In this document: piece by piece, positions 43,204-54,236 of the stretch
How positions within the stretch are numbered: the first letter of the stretch is position 1
Layout of the letters: each line of letters begins with the position of its first letter
Source of the DNA: Septoria linicola
Taxonomy: Eukaryota > Ascomycota > Dothideomycetes > Mycosphaerellales > Mycosphaerellaceae
DNA: 64,000 bases
Reading direction: 5' to 3'
Assembly (NCBI GenBank): GCA_024114885.1
Contig: CP099422.1
Coordinates: 2,294,001 to 2,358,000, forward strand
Translations under genes and position numbers: made by a program
Notes under the pieces: generated by a model
Databases searched by the model: none
What the model was told of the DNA's origin: nothing
The model's input: only the letters and a program-made list of their open reading frames with translations

Positions 43204-44871
43204 TTACGTACAAGTATACGACGTCCAGTCATCCACATCGCCTCCCTCGTACTGCGCAACAGCCGGCCAAACGCACAATTTTCGAGTCCTGTTCCCGCCC
43301 TGCGGTGGAGAACTGCTTAGGAACTGCGCAGGCGCTACTTCGCCCTCAGATTCTACCCATTTGACCAGCGGCGCTATGAAGGAATTCGTCGCGGGCACAT
43401 CTGGGTACCCCGATGCTGCTCCACAATGACCACCTCCCGGAATCATGACGAGTCGGTAGAAGTCCTCCACGCATCCGCCCATGGCATTCTTGACTTGCTC
43501 GCGGTGTTCGATTGGCCATGTCGCTGCGTTGTATGAATCTGCCCAGCCTTGAGAAGTGAGCAGCTTGCCGCCGCGACGCCTGAAGGCGGAGAGATCTGGA
43601 TTGATCGAGTCGATGAATCTGCCGGCTTTGGCGTCGACTTTGTCAACATCAGTTGCCCAGTTGAATGTGCCATTGTCGTATCCTTGGTCATTGAAGACGA
43701 AATTCTTCAAGATTGGAACGCTGAAGTCTCGTGACAGACTGCCCTGCTGCATCTCCCATTCAATTTCGCTGCCGAATGTGAAGCCTGGGTAGACTTCTGC
43801 GCCTGTGTCTCTGCGCTTTGGACCAGCATAGATGGCTTTCACGGCAGCGAGCTTGGCTTTGGTCAAACAGGCTGTGCTCGAGTGATTCTTGCAAGCCAGG
43901 CTGTCAATGTCGAACTTGCACGCCAGCGGATTCTCGATCAAACCATCTGCCACTCCATCGTCCTCATCGCATGTCTTGACTACTGCATTCGTGATAAGCT
44001 CCCGGTCCTCCTCGGTCAAATTGGCAGCAGGCGTCTGTCGAGACGTCAGTATATCACTGGCGCACATGAGCCTCGTACTCACATTTGTATGCTGCGCATT
44101 CCACAAAAAGCTCAAAGCCAGATGACTATACCAGTTCCCAGGACACCCAGCGTAGATCCCATCAAACAACTCTGGATGCCGCTCTGCCAAAGCAAACCCC
44201 TGCGCGCCACCAGTACTACACCCATAGTAGAACGACTTCCTGGGCTGTGCCCCATAGTACCTCTCAGCAACAGCTCTCGCAGCAGGCGTAAACAAACTAA
44301 TCGCATCGTGGATCCACGCAGCAACCTGTTCGGTATCATGAAGATAAGGCAGATAGCCGGTAACATTCTGATTCTCACTAGCCAGGTGCCCGGCATCGCC
44401 ACCAGCAACAGCCATATGCAGACCTGTGTTGAGCTGATCCATCATGCCGCTCCGATCGATCGTGCCTGCCATGCCGCCATTTCCTACGGCTATGAAGCGG
44501 TCTTCATATGAGTCCGGTAGCCATGTCTCGAAATTGAGCGTGTTGTTTGTGCCATAGGATATCGAGGCTTTGAGTTCGCAGAAAGCGATATTGTTCAGAG
44601 TGCCGCTTGTACCTCCGGTGGCGTTGCGGGTGTTGTTGTTGAAGTATACAGAGCTCAGAATGGATGCATTGTATGGCTTGAGATTTGCTGTTATCAGCTC
44701 TGAACAATTGGTTTTAGGCGCAATTATATGGGAAGAGACAAATGGTAAAGTGGCAGCTGCCAGTAAAGCAATGCACAGCATGATGGTTGATAGCAGTACT
44801 GCAGCCGCAAAGCACGCGCGAGACTGCAAGCTACTACTTATACTTGCATGGTCTCGCATTTTGTCTTGCAT
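43204..44871 (-). CDS. Secreted tannase/feruloyl esterase family hydrolase
   Basis: Two exons, 44871-44083 and 44034-43204, with a 48-bp intron (44035-44082), give 539 residues. The intron is a multiple of three and leaves the frame open, so a naive reading keeps 16 extra residues (VSTRLMCASDILTSRQ). Donor GTGAGT, acceptor GACAG and family spacing argue for removal. The N-terminus has a hydrophobic signal segment (AAAVLLSTIMLCIALLAAA). Catalytic Ser lies in YYGCSTGGAQG, the expected Asp region at WADSYNAATWP, and the catalytic His at PGGGHCG. Many NxS/T sites and cysteines are present. These enzymes release ferulic or gallic acid from plant polymers outside the cell. Start at the first ATG; the Met four codons later is equally possible. 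Confidence 0.9.
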   Translation of the reverse strand: MQDKMRDHASISSSLQSRACFAAAVLLSTIMLCIALLAAATLPFVSSHIIAPKTNCSELITANLKPYNASILSSVYFNNNTRNATGGTSGTLNNIAFCELKASISYGTNNTLNFETWLPDSYEDRFIAVGNGGMAGTIDRSGMMDQLNTGLHMAVAGGDAGHLASENQNVTGYLPYLHDTEQVAAWIHDAISLFTPAARAVAERYYGAQPRKSFYYGCSTGGAQGFALAERHPELFDGIYAGCPGNWYSHLALSFLWNAQHTNVSTRLMCASDILTSRQTPAANLTEEDRELITNAVVKTCDEDDGVADGLIENPLACKFDIDSLACKNHSSTACLTKAKLAAVKAIYAGPKRRDTGAEVYPGFTFGSEIEWEMQQGSLSRDFSVPILKNFVFNDQGYDNGTFNWATDVDKVDAKAGRFIDSINPDLSAFRRRGGKLLTSQGWADSYNAATWPIEHREQVKNAMGGCVEDFYRLVMIPGGGHCGAASGYPDVPATNSFIAPLVKWVESEGEVAPAQFLSSSPPQGGNRTRKLCVWPAVAQYEGGDVDDWTSYTCT

Positions 44872-45323
44872 CGTGCCGTGGCCATCGGCCTACGAAGTTT
44901 ACCCTGCGGAGTTGTTTGTGGAGAATGCATTAGTGGTATCCACATTGATGACCAGTGGTATGCGGAAGCTCGAGACTGGAGAGGAATCGACAGCTGCAAT
45001 ATTCTTTGAGCTGTAAAGCTCTTAGCTGTAGAAAGGCCGGGACACTTCTATGAGCATTGGACTCGACTGCTTCCAGTCCGATCAGTCTCATATGAATGTG
45101 CCTAGAATCTCAGTCACTGGGAATGAAGTACACAGGATTACTCACTGTCGATCGACACGAATGCACCTGAGACGGTTGTCATTTCAAGACTCACCAAAGG
45201 ACTTGCGCTTTTCTCTTCATTACAGAACGCTCAGACATCGTAAATCTATTTTCTACTCATGTCCGTCGTTCAGGGCATTCATCAGTGCCCGACGAGACCA
45301 ATACGCGGAAATGACTGCGACCA
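44872..45323. other. Intergenic, no gene seen
   Basis: Promoter of the tannase gene and 3' flank of the TrpRS gene. Nothing else recognised. Confidence 0.6.
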
Positions 45324-46847
45324 CTATTGAGCAGCTTCACCGCCCTCCTTTTGCTGTCGCAGTGCCAGCTTCTGAGCCTTCTGTTCGGCGATTTTGGCGG
45401 CTTTGCGCTCGCCTTTGGTCATCTTGCCATCTTCACGAACGACCTTCTCCCCTTCGCCTTTTTGGGTACCCTCGGCTTCCTCCGGCCCTTGAGGATGTGT
45501 AGGATTTGGATTGCCCTTGAATTCGAGTTTCCGTAACGTTGTGAATTCTCTCATCTTTGCGTGGTCGACTGTACTCCTCCGCTCTTGGAAGTCAGCGACG
45601 AACTTTTGCAGCTCGGCAATGCAGCGCTTCTTCATGTCTCCCGTCATCAGCTTGCCGGATCGATACTGGTTGGCCAGATCTTCGAGCTCTTCGTCCGACT
45701 CGAGGAAGTATGACAAGTAGGTAAAGGCCACATCGATATCGGGATTACCTCCATATTTCTCCTGCTCCTCTTTCGTTTCCCGTCCTCCAGAGAATGCATG
45801 TTTGTTGATCTTGTTCTTGATCACGTTGGGCGCGTCTGACATGAAGATGGCGGAGTTCTGGTCGGAAGCACTCATCTTGCCACCAGGACCTTGCAGCGCA
45901 GTCAAGAACTTGGAGAGGATCAGGGTCGTCTTCGGGTGTGGATTCGTCATCCGTTCGCAGCGGTCTCGTAGGACACGGAAGTATGGTTCTTGATCGATCG
46001 CGCAGGGAATGAGTGTGGGGATCTTGGAAAGTGCCTTGTGCCGGCGCATGCCAGCCGGGTCAAGATCTGGATATCGGTAGTCCTTGTAGCCAAAGAGCTC
46101 CGGATATGAGGATGGGAAAGCGGCTACACATTGCTTGGCTAGATACGAAGTCAAGCCAACACTTGTACTGCCTCCGAAACCAAAAGCACCAAATGCCTGG
46201 TTGTTCGTGACTAATGACTCAAACTCTGACGCATTCCAGTAGAAATGACCACCTACAAACTCGTAGTCGGTATAGATGAAGGTCTTCTTGGGATCGAAGC
46301 CAAGCGCAATGATGTCCTTGATGTTCTCGTGTGCAAAGGCAAGGAAGTCCTCCAGCTGCGCTCCCTTCTTCTGCACGCCGTCGTTCTTGTTCCGTGTGTA
46401 GAGGTACTTCTCATCATCCGTCAACATGATGACCAGTGGGACATCGAAGATGTCCTGCAGCTCTTTGGTAAACAGGAATGGGACTGTATGCCCCAAATGC
46501 ATACTCCCACTCGAGGGCCCTCGACCCGTGTAGAGCATGAATGTGCCATATTTCTCGTAGACGTCCAAGATCTTGTCAAAGTCGCGATGCGAGAAGAAGA
46601 GCTTGCGTCGCATCAGACGATGTGCAGGTTTCCCGGTGACTTTTTCAAATCGCGTGAGGTGTTCCTCCGTCAGAGGTTGCACGCCAAATTCCTGGATGAG
46701 ACGGTCGTAGTCAATGGCTTTCACATTGCCCGACTCGTCGACTTCTCCCGCAACATTGTATGGATCGATCTTTTGGGTTGATGGCTTGACCTCGTCCTTG
46801 ATCTCTGCTACAGCGGGGGGAGCTCCGACTGCCTGATCGGAAGACAT
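45324..46847 (-). CDS. WRS1: Cytosolic tryptophanyl-tRNA synthetase
   Basis: A 507-residue single-exon protein of class I. It has the HIGH-like GSMHLGHTVPF, the eukaryotic TrpRS segments RGPSSGSMHLGH and LVIMLTDDEKYLY, NQAFGAFGFGGSTSVG, CAIDQEPYFRVLRD, and KMSKS-like GGKMSASDQNSAIFM. The C-terminus is Lys/Glu-rich and could be an RNA-binding tail. It charges tRNA-Trp in the cytosol. The gene is head to head with the PRELI-family gene across about 250 bp, a possible bidirectional promoter. No mitochondrial presequence is seen. Confidence 0.96.
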   Translation of the reverse strand: MSSDQAVGAPPAVAEIKDEVKPSTQKIDPYNVAGEVDESGNVKAIDYDRLIQEFGVQPLTEEHLTRFEKVTGKPAHRLMRRKLFFSHRDFDKILDVYEKYGTFMLYTGRGPSSGSMHLGHTVPFLFTKELQDIFDVPLVIMLTDDEKYLYTRNKNDGVQKKGAQLEDFLAFAHENIKDIIALGFDPKKTFIYTDYEFVGGHFYWNASEFESLVTNNQAFGAFGFGGSTSVGLTSYLAKQCVAAFPSSYPELFGYKDYRYPDLDPAGMRRHKALSKIPTLIPCAIDQEPYFRVLRDRCERMTNPHPKTTLILSKFLTALQGPGGKMSASDQNSAIFMSDAPNVIKNKINKHAFSGGRETKEEQEKYGGNPDIDVAFTYLSYFLESDEELEDLANQYRSGKLMTGDMKKRCIAELQKFVADFQERRSTVDHAKMREFTTLRKLEFKGNPNPTHPQGPEEAEGTQKGEGEKVVREDGKMTKGERKAAKIAEQKAQKLALRQQKEGGEAAQ

Positions 46848-47101
46848 GATGGCTGTTGTCTCTCCTGATCTTGTCTTGCAATGTAATTAATGGTTGTCGC
46901 GCGATGAGTCTGGAGGTGGGGAGATCGGCCTGGATCTTTGTGAACGCCGACGCCGACGATCGTGTGGCAGCCGCCAGGATTGTCATCCACCAGCTTTCCT
47001 CCTCACCAACATCCAACATCCAACATCCACTCCATCGCATCCATCACCACAGCATCATTTCCGGTGATGCGCGTGAGGCGCCGACGACCACACGCGACGC
47101 C

Positions 47102-47830
47102 ATGGTGAAATTCTACAGCAGCGACTACTCCTACGACTATGGCTTCAGCGCCGTTTCGCTGGCCTACTTCCTGCGCTACCCCAATCCATACTCCCGACAT
47201 GTCGCATCGACGGACACTATTGAGCGACACTACGACCCGGAGACGCAGCGATTGACAACTGTCAGGCTGCACCTGAAGCGCAGTCGGCTACCCGCGGCTG
47301 TGCTCAAACTTATCCCCCGGAGCACTCTCGGGGCGAATGAAGATGGCAGCACGCAAAGCTTCATTCTCGAGAAGAGCGTGATTGATGTGAAAGAGGGATG
47401 GATGGCGACTGATAGTCGTAATCTGGACTGGAACAATGTGTTGTCTGTCATTGAAAAGCACACCTACCGCAGACCGGAAGAGCTTTCCGCCACGGGAGCA
47501 AACGAGCAGCGGACTGATGTCGAAGTGAGCGTAACACTGAAGAGTAGGATCGGCGAGCAGATCCGAAAGCGGAGAGAGCGATGGGGCCAGCAAGCCAATG
47601 CCACTTCAGTCGTGGGAGCGGGAGACGAAGAGCCAGTCAAGCCGGGCTTCTTCCAAAGCTGGACTTCTGGCGCTGTCCGCACTGCAATCGAGAGCATCGG
47701 TATGCAAAGAACTGAAAAGAGCCAGCCGAAAGCTCAAAAGGGCATGTACGTCGTCCTCGCAAGGCTTCGTGAAGGAGGCGTGCAGGCTGTGCTAGAGGGA
47801 ATGGCCAAAGACCGCGAATTGGCTCTGTAA
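47102..47830 (+). CDS. PRELI/MSF1-family phospholipid-transfer protein (Ups-like)
   Basis: A 242-residue single exon starting MVKFYSSDYSYDYGFSAVS. This matches the PRELI/MSF1 fold: conserved YFLRYPNPYSRHVASTDT, RLTTVRLHLKRSRLPAAV, SFILEKSVIDVKEGWM and NLDWNNVLSVIEKHTYRRP. Ups proteins, with Mdm35, carry phosphatidic acid or phosphatidylserine across the mitochondrial intermembrane space. The frame extends 82 codons upstream, but that extension contains the CA-rich 5' leader (ATCCAACATCC repeats near 47010-47030) and is not conserved-looking. A C-terminal helix (YVVLARLREGGVQAVLEGM) closes the protein. The Ups1 versus Ups2/3 distinction is not resolved. Confidence 0.85.
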   Translation: MVKFYSSDYSYDYGFSAVSLAYFLRYPNPYSRHVASTDTIERHYDPETQRLTTVRLHLKRSRLPAAVLKLIPRSTLGANEDGSTQSFILEKSVIDVKEGWMATDSRNLDWNNVLSVIEKHTYRRPEELSATGANEQRTDVEVSVTLKSRIGEQIRKRRERWGQQANATSVVGAGDEEPVKPGFFQSWTSGAVRTAIESIGMQRTEKSQPKAQKGMYVVLARLREGGVQAVLEGMAKDRELAL

Positions 47831-48257
47831 AATCTGGATGCGAAGCGACGAGACCAAATTGACGCACAGCACCAGAACAAAATCATGTATGAGTATCGAA
47901 TGCGATTTTTAGCGCAGGAGTTGGGATGGCGAGTGCGGCATTTTCTGTATGATGAGCAGCCCTTCGCTTCAGATTGTATGTTGTTTTACAAGTCAAAAAG
48001 GAGGTATAGGTGATGGGGAAAATGCAACGAGAGGCATTGTGTAAATATCGAAGAGGCCTAAGCCTGTAGGAAGCTTCTCCACTACAATCATTTCTGACAT
48101 TTGTTTTATCAACGATCAAAGACTTGGATCCACTCTCATGCTGCGCTTACTGTCATATTTGTAACGTCCTGGCCTCTATCGTTGATGCTGTCTAGTCATA
48201 ATCTATTCCTCCCATAGTCCACTCCACACACTCGCCTCACTCCACCCCAAGTCCAGC
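47831..48257. other. Intergenic, no gene seen
   Basis: Convergent 3' flanks of the PRELI-like and Maf genes. Nothing recognised. Confidence 0.6.
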
Positions 48258-49173
48258 TTACAACGCACTATCAACCTCCTCCGGCACCCCCGGCTCCACG
48301 ACCACCTTCTCAATACACTGCAGCGTCGCCCTCAACGGCAATCCCACCACATTATCAAACGTCCCATCAATCTTCTCCACCAGAATACTCCCCACCCCTT
48401 GAATCCCATACCCGCCAGCCTTATCCGCTCCCTCCCTCGTCCGCACATACGACATGAGCAGATCGTCCGTCACGCTCTGATCAAATTTCACCTGCGTCTC
48501 TTCCACATGCGTCTCAATCGCATACCCGGGATCCATCAGACTCTCCAACGGCGCCATACACACCACGGCCGTGTACACTTTATGCCAGCCGTTATTCGTG
48601 TCCCTTAACATTTTGAGTGTGTTGAAGTGGTCTTTTTCCGAGCGTGGTTTTTCGAGGATCTCGCCAAAGTTTGTCGAGACGACTGTGTCGGCGGAGATGA
48701 CGAGGGCGGGTTCGGGGAGGGTGTCGATGGTGGCTTGGTAGATGTTTGTGCATTTTGCTTGGGCGGTGGCGAGGACGTATTCAAAGGGGCCGAGGGATTT
48801 GGATTGGTCTTCGGGGATGGTGGAGGGGATGATTTCGAGGTTCGTGAGGCCGATCTAGAGTGGGAGGAGAGGTGGTTGAGTATGGGTTCTTGCTAGTCAT
48901 TTTGTGGAATGGGTTTTGAGATTTGGGAGAGGAGAGATAGTATGTGAGAGACGTGGCAGAGAGACCTACCTGTGCGAGAAGCTGTCTGCGTCTAGGTGAT
49001 GCCGATGCGAGGATTACTCGCTTGCCACGGATCATGTTCAGTGCTGGGAGATTCAATGGAAGAGGTGCCCGTGGTCCGCCAGCCGGGCGTTGCTGAGCTG
49101 GAGTAGGGACAGCGACACCTCCAGTGCCATCGTAGGCCGGAGGCGGTTCCAGCGGCGTCTTCTCATCAGCCAT
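48258..49173 (-). CDS. Maf-family nucleoside triphosphate pyrophosphatase
   Basis: Two exons, 49173-48970 and 48854-48258, with a 115-bp intron, give 266 residues. After a Pro-rich N-terminus (PLEPPPAYDG) comes the Maf signature VILASASPRRRQLLAQ. The second exon begins with IGL and carries the ISADTVVS motif, EKPRSEKDHFNTLKML, and the terminal block GAGGYGIQGVGSILVEKI-like sequence (read as KAGGYGIQGVG) with LRATLQCIEKV. Maf proteins hydrolyse non-canonical or modified NTPs such as dTTP, UTP or m5UTP. The second exon uses C-rich codons (many CTC, ATC, CCC). Start at MADEKTPLEPPP, because upstream codons look like leader. Confidence 0.9.
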
Positions 49174-49826
49174 TGTGTGTATGACGCTTGGAGGGTTGTC
49201 AAAGAAGCTCGAAAGTCCAGTGTGGCCAACCTTATCGATTGTGAGGCTGGAGCAGCACTTCTGAAACGCACGTGACACGATGTGACGAGATGTGATGAGC
49301 TGCAGCACCAGCATTGTTTACAGACTGACATCATCTGATTACTTTGCAGTCGTTCATCGCGAAACGCTGTCTCAATGGAGAGCTGTCTCCTTGCAGTGGA
49401 AGTGTGGTTGATCAAACCTCGACCGGCGGCTACTCTTTCACCGTGCCGGAGCATGCTGCTGTTCTCAGCTTCTAGGCCGCTGAGGGGCAATTTTCTTTGA
49501 TGAGTGAGCGACCAGCAAAACCTTTGGCCATTCGTGTCAACGCGTACTATTACCCGGTGCGATGCCTTGAACAGCAACAGTTCCGAGGTAGCTTGCCTTC
49601 TGCCATTATTTCCTCATGCCGACTCTTGTCCGATGGCTGTACGGAGAATGTTCCACTGCACTTCATTGGTACGTAACCGGCCGTAAGAGTTTTGATCGGA
49701 TACGTAGGTTTGTAAGCTGTTGAACTGGGAGAGCTACATATATCATAGATCCTCTTCACTTTGCAGAACGTGACATTGCTGGATCTAAAAACACCAACAC
49801 AACCACAGCAACTGAATACAGACAAC
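49174..49826. other. Divergent intergenic region
   Basis: Promoter space between the Maf gene and the reductase gene. No motif-bearing frame seen. Confidence 0.6.
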
Positions 49827-50961
49827 ATGGTGCAAAACAAGGCCTTTATCTTTGCCAAAGTCCCACAGGGATGGCCAAAGCCCGGCGAGGACATCACTAT
49901 CGAGAGCAGCGAGTTTGACCTGGAGCAGCAACCACCAAAGGGCGGATTCACAGCAAAGGTGCACTATGTTTCCTTTGATCCATACCAGCGTGGTCGTATG
50001 AGAGCACCTGAGACCAAGAGCTACTCTCCTCCGTTCGAGCTGGGCAAGCCCATCGACAACAGCGCCATTGTCAGCGTGATCAAGTCCGACAATGACAACT
50101 TCAAGGCCGGCCAAGTGCTGCACGCAGGACGTACACGAACGGAAGAGTACTCAGTCATCACTGCTGAAGAGGCCAAGGGATTCAAGGTGCTCGAGAACCC
50201 ATACGACCTTGATCCGAAGTACTTCATCGGACCTCTCGGCATGCCTGGCTTGACCGCATACAGCTCTTTTTACGAAATCGGCAAGCCAAAGAAGGGCGAG
50301 ACCATCTTCATCTCCGCAGCAAGTGGTGCCGTCGGCCAGATCGTTGGACAGCTTGCAAAGCTCGAAGGCCTGAAGGTCATTGGCTCAGTCGGCAGCGACG
50401 ACAAGCTCGACTACATCACGAAAGACCTTGGCTTTGATGGCGGCTTCAACTACAAGAAGGAGAAGCCGCTCGAGGCGCTTCAGCGTCTTGCACCTGATGG
50501 AATTGACATCTACTACGAGAATGTCGGAGGTGAGCAGCTCGAGGCTGCCATTGCACACGCGAAGACTTTTGCACGCATTGTTGCTTGTGGTATGATCTCG
50601 CAATATAACCTTCCACCTGACCAGCACTACGGTGTGAAGAACTTGATGCAGGTCGTTGCAAAGAGGATAAACATGAGAGGGTGAGTCGGCAGCACGCAAT
50701 CCAGCCTGTCACGCATATTGCAGGCAGGTTTGATACAGTTCATTCATTAATTATAATCACAGATTCATCGTCATAGACGAGGACATGGGACCGAAGCACT
50801 ACGTCGACCACCAGAAGAACGTGCAAAAATGGATCCACGATGGTAGCTTCAAGGTCAAGCTCCACACAACAGAGGGTATCGACAACGCTGCAGAGGGTTT
50901 CATTGGCATGCTGGAAGGAAAGAACTTTGGCAAGGCTGTTTTGGAGGTTAGCAAGCACTAA
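49827..50961 (+). CDS. Medium-chain NADP-dependent alkenal/prostaglandin-type reductase
   Basis: Two exons, 49827-50680 and 50763-50961, with an 82-bp intron, give 350 residues. Family landmarks of the zinc-free MDR group (leukotriene B4 12-hydroxydehydrogenase, curcumin reductase): YVSFDPYQRGRM, PLGMPGLTAYSSFYEIGKP, Rossmann loop ISAASGAVGQIVGQLAKLEG, YENVGGEQLEAAI, ACGMISQYN, then across the intron RGFIVIDEDMGPKH and EGIDNAAEGFIGMLEGKNFG. No catalytic zinc ligands are seen. It probably reduces alpha,beta-unsaturated carbonyls in the cytosol with NADPH. The start at MVQNKAFIFAKVPQG fits the family better than the upstream ATG at 49761. Confidence 0.9.
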
Positions 50962-51370
50962 ATCGGTGCTGGCTCAGTGTAGCGTGGTCAAGTAGATTTC
51001 AATACGGCATTGAATCAATCTTGGACACCATTGGAACGTATGTCTGTTCGCGAGAGGCTCGTGTACTCGAGCCGTAGCCTTGACCTTGACCGTGACATTC
51101 TTATGACAAAAGAGCTTTCAAGCTCTTGTATGAAATGCTCGCACCATAACGCGCTACTGCGAATGCGGTATTTCGACCCGAGCTCCGCCCAGCTCATCTG
51201 CTATCTTTCACTTCCCCTCTTCTGCTGTACCACCAACGTGATCTTTGCATCAGAAATTCTGTAAGCGAATCGTAGGATCAATGTACAGATAAGGTGAAAG
51301 AGCTTACTCAAAGCTGCGCAAAGTCCTGCTACACGATCCTTTCCTTCTATTTTCCCAAGTCTTCACCAAC
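50962..51370. other. Intergenic, no gene seen
   Basis: Promoter of the amine oxidase gene. Nothing recognised. Confidence 0.6.
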
Positions 51371-53907
51371 ATGGAAGTCATCAGCAAGCGCTCAATACTT
51401 GTGACGGCCATTGTCCTTTTCGCAGCTGTCATCTCTCTTTTCCGCGTATTACCAGCTGCAAACCTCACTAAATCATTGATACATGGCGTACAGAACAAGC
51501 ATGGATTCTCTGCTCCTCAACACAACATCTGGAGCGAGCTCGATGCCGTAGAAGCGGACCAAGTCTATGCGTTTGCTATCAGCGAATTTCCTCATCTCAA
51601 CCTGACCAAACATGCAAGATCGACAATGGAGAATGCCATCCACATAGTTGAGACCCTGCGGCCGAACAAGACCGAAGCTGTCAGCTACCTCCAGGGCGGC
51701 GATGTTCCGGAGCGGTGGGCTAAGCTGGTTCTGGCCGAAGTCATCGATGGCGAGCCATATCTCGTGTACTATGCTGTTGGGCCTCTGCCTATCACTCAAC
51801 AGTCCCGCATCGAGCCTTTGACCTATCCCTTCAGCTCTGGTCGGAACAAGGTGCACATGCCGATGCTGGATTTCGCGGCTATCAACCAGTATGGCATCCG
51901 ATTGGGACAGAACATCTCGGATATCACAGAGACGCTACTGAATGGGACGACCGATCCGAGTGACCCGGACGGACTGATCTTCTTCCCGAGGACGACATTG
52001 GTGGATTCCGAGGGCTTGGTGATGTGGTTCCAATATTTCCGCCCAGGCATGGGTTCTGGTGGCCGAACACTGTTACCGCAAGGACTTTATGTCAAGGTGG
52101 ATGCGACAAGTGTGAACTCCACAGACTGGATCGTGCGTCAGCTATTCTACAATGGTCTATTATATGACACGGTCGATGAGTTGCGAGCAGATATCGCTGA
52201 GCTCGGCTTCAAGAAATCTCCTCCAAATCTGGACGGCTCATGGACAGAGACGGAGGACTTCGACGCTGCGCCACCAGGACGAGAGCTCCCACCTCCAGTA
52301 AGTATTCAGCCGCATGGCCCGCGCTACAGGCTTGATCGAGAGCAAAGGTTCATTTCGTGGTTCGGATTCGAGTTCTACATCACTACTGCGCAGGCGACTG
52401 GTGTCTCACTCTTCGATATCCGTTTCAAAGGTGAAAGGGTCATGTACGAGCTGGGACTGCAGGAGGCGATGGCCCACTATGCTGGTGATGATCCAATGGC
52501 TGGTGGGCAAGAGTTCTTTGACACGTTCTTCGGGATGGGCAAGGCTATGTTTGAGCTGTTGCCTGGATACGACTGTCCCGCTTATGCGGATTTCCTGGAT
52601 GTTCAATACCATATGACCGGTGATGTGCATGAGCTGCCGAACAGTATCTGCATTTTTGAGTGAGTAGCAGCCCAACGGAGTGCATTGACCGAAGCTAATG
52701 TTTGGTGTCAAACAGATTCACAGCTGACAGCTTACTATCGCGGCACACTGCACAATACTCAGTCACCGCGTCCCGCAACACTTACTTGGCAATCCGGAGT
52801 ACCTCCACTGTTGGGAATTACGACTACGCCATCGATTACCTGTTCTATCTGGACGGCACATTGGAAGTCAAAGTCCGCGCCAGCGGCTTCATCTTTTCTG
52901 CTTTCTACCGGTCGGACAAGTCGGAAGGCGAGGACGAGTACGGGCACCGCATTAACGACGCCGTATCTTCCAGCGTCCATGACCATGTCATCAACTTCAG
53001 AGCCGACCTGGATGTTGCAGGCCCCTCCAACAACATGGTCCGTCTTGCGCTCGAACCTATCACGAAGTCGTACAACTGGGATCTTCCTGAGGTCAAACAC
53101 CGCAATACCATGCATCTAGTCGAGTATCCTATGGTAGAAGAGATTGGCCTAGACTGGCCAAAGAACGGAGGAGAATTCTTCATCGTCTACAGCGCAAACG
53201 AGACAAATGCCTGGGGCGAACGCAAAGGCTACCGCATCACCTCTGGCACAGGAATGGGCGCAACACCACACCTCACAATCATAAACTCCACGACCCTCGG
53301 CGATAGTGCCCGATGGGCCGAACACGATATCTGGGTGCTCAAGCAAAAAGATACCGAACCTCGCTCTGCTGACCCACTGAACTACCTCGAGCCCAAAACG
53401 CCAATCATCAACTTTGACAACATGGCTGATCACGAACCTTTAAATATTGACGAAGGCGAAGATCTCGTCGTGTACTTTAACCTCGGATCACATCATATCC
53501 CTCACAGCGGCGATGTACCCAATACTCTGATGCACACCAGTGCATCAAGCGTGATGTTCATACCGCATAACTTCCACGACCGCGATCCGAGTCGCCAGAG
53601 TGTACAAGGTGTAAGACTACAGCTCAAAGGTGAGAATAGTGGTGGCTTTGCTGGCGATGTTGGCCAGACTGAGGGGCTTGCTGAGGATTTACGCGCGAGA
53701 CTGGGGAGACGGGGATCGAGGGAAAGTGGGGAAATGAAGGAAGAGAAGGGACGGCATGCGAAGTACTTTGGCGCGACGTATGAGGAGGGTGTGAAGCTGG
53801 AGCTGGAGGCACTGGAGCCGAATCTTGCGGAAGACTACCGGAGTGAGAGGCATGAGGTTTCGGATCTGAGCTTCAATGGCAGTGCAGCGGGTGTGTGGGT
53901 GGAATAG
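51371..53907 (+). CDS. Copper amine oxidase
   Basis: Two exons, 51371-52659 and 52716-53907, with a 56-bp intron, give 826 residues. The N-terminus has a signal anchor or signal peptide (SILVTAIVLFAAVISLF). N-terminal CuAO domains are followed by the catalytic domain: RFISWFGFEFYITTAQATGV, then YELGLQEAMAHYAGDDPMAG, and TVGNYDY with the topaquinone-precursor Tyr at about 464. Copper ligands are the HDH pair in SSVHDHVINFR and a distal His near FIPHNFHDRDPS. The enzyme deaminates primary amines to aldehydes with H2O2 and ammonia. It is unlike peroxisomal fungal CuAOs in having an N-terminal hydrophobic segment, so it is probably extracellular or membrane-bound. The C-terminal ~80 residues are charged and less conserved. 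Confidence 0.92.
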
Positions 53908-54236
53908 TGAACTGGACTGTCTGCGAATGCCATGCAACGCATGGATATGCAAGTTTGCAACGCTCTGCAGCCAGAGCTCGTTCTTCGAGGGTCGGAGCTA
54001 AAGCTACTCGGAGTATGCCAAGCTGCTAGACATCTGACATTTATTGGCCTGTTCTCGGCGCCGAGAGCAAATGGCTCGACTTGTTCAAGGCCCGCTGCTG
54101 AAGCCTGGTATAGAAAGCCATGTAATGCCATATCAGTCCAAGGCTTGCGCGAATACATTTCCCCAGCTACGACATCTCGTATTCCAACGAAGCTACAGTA
54201 TGAGCATTCAAGGAGTATTTCCAGTTTCTGACTCAA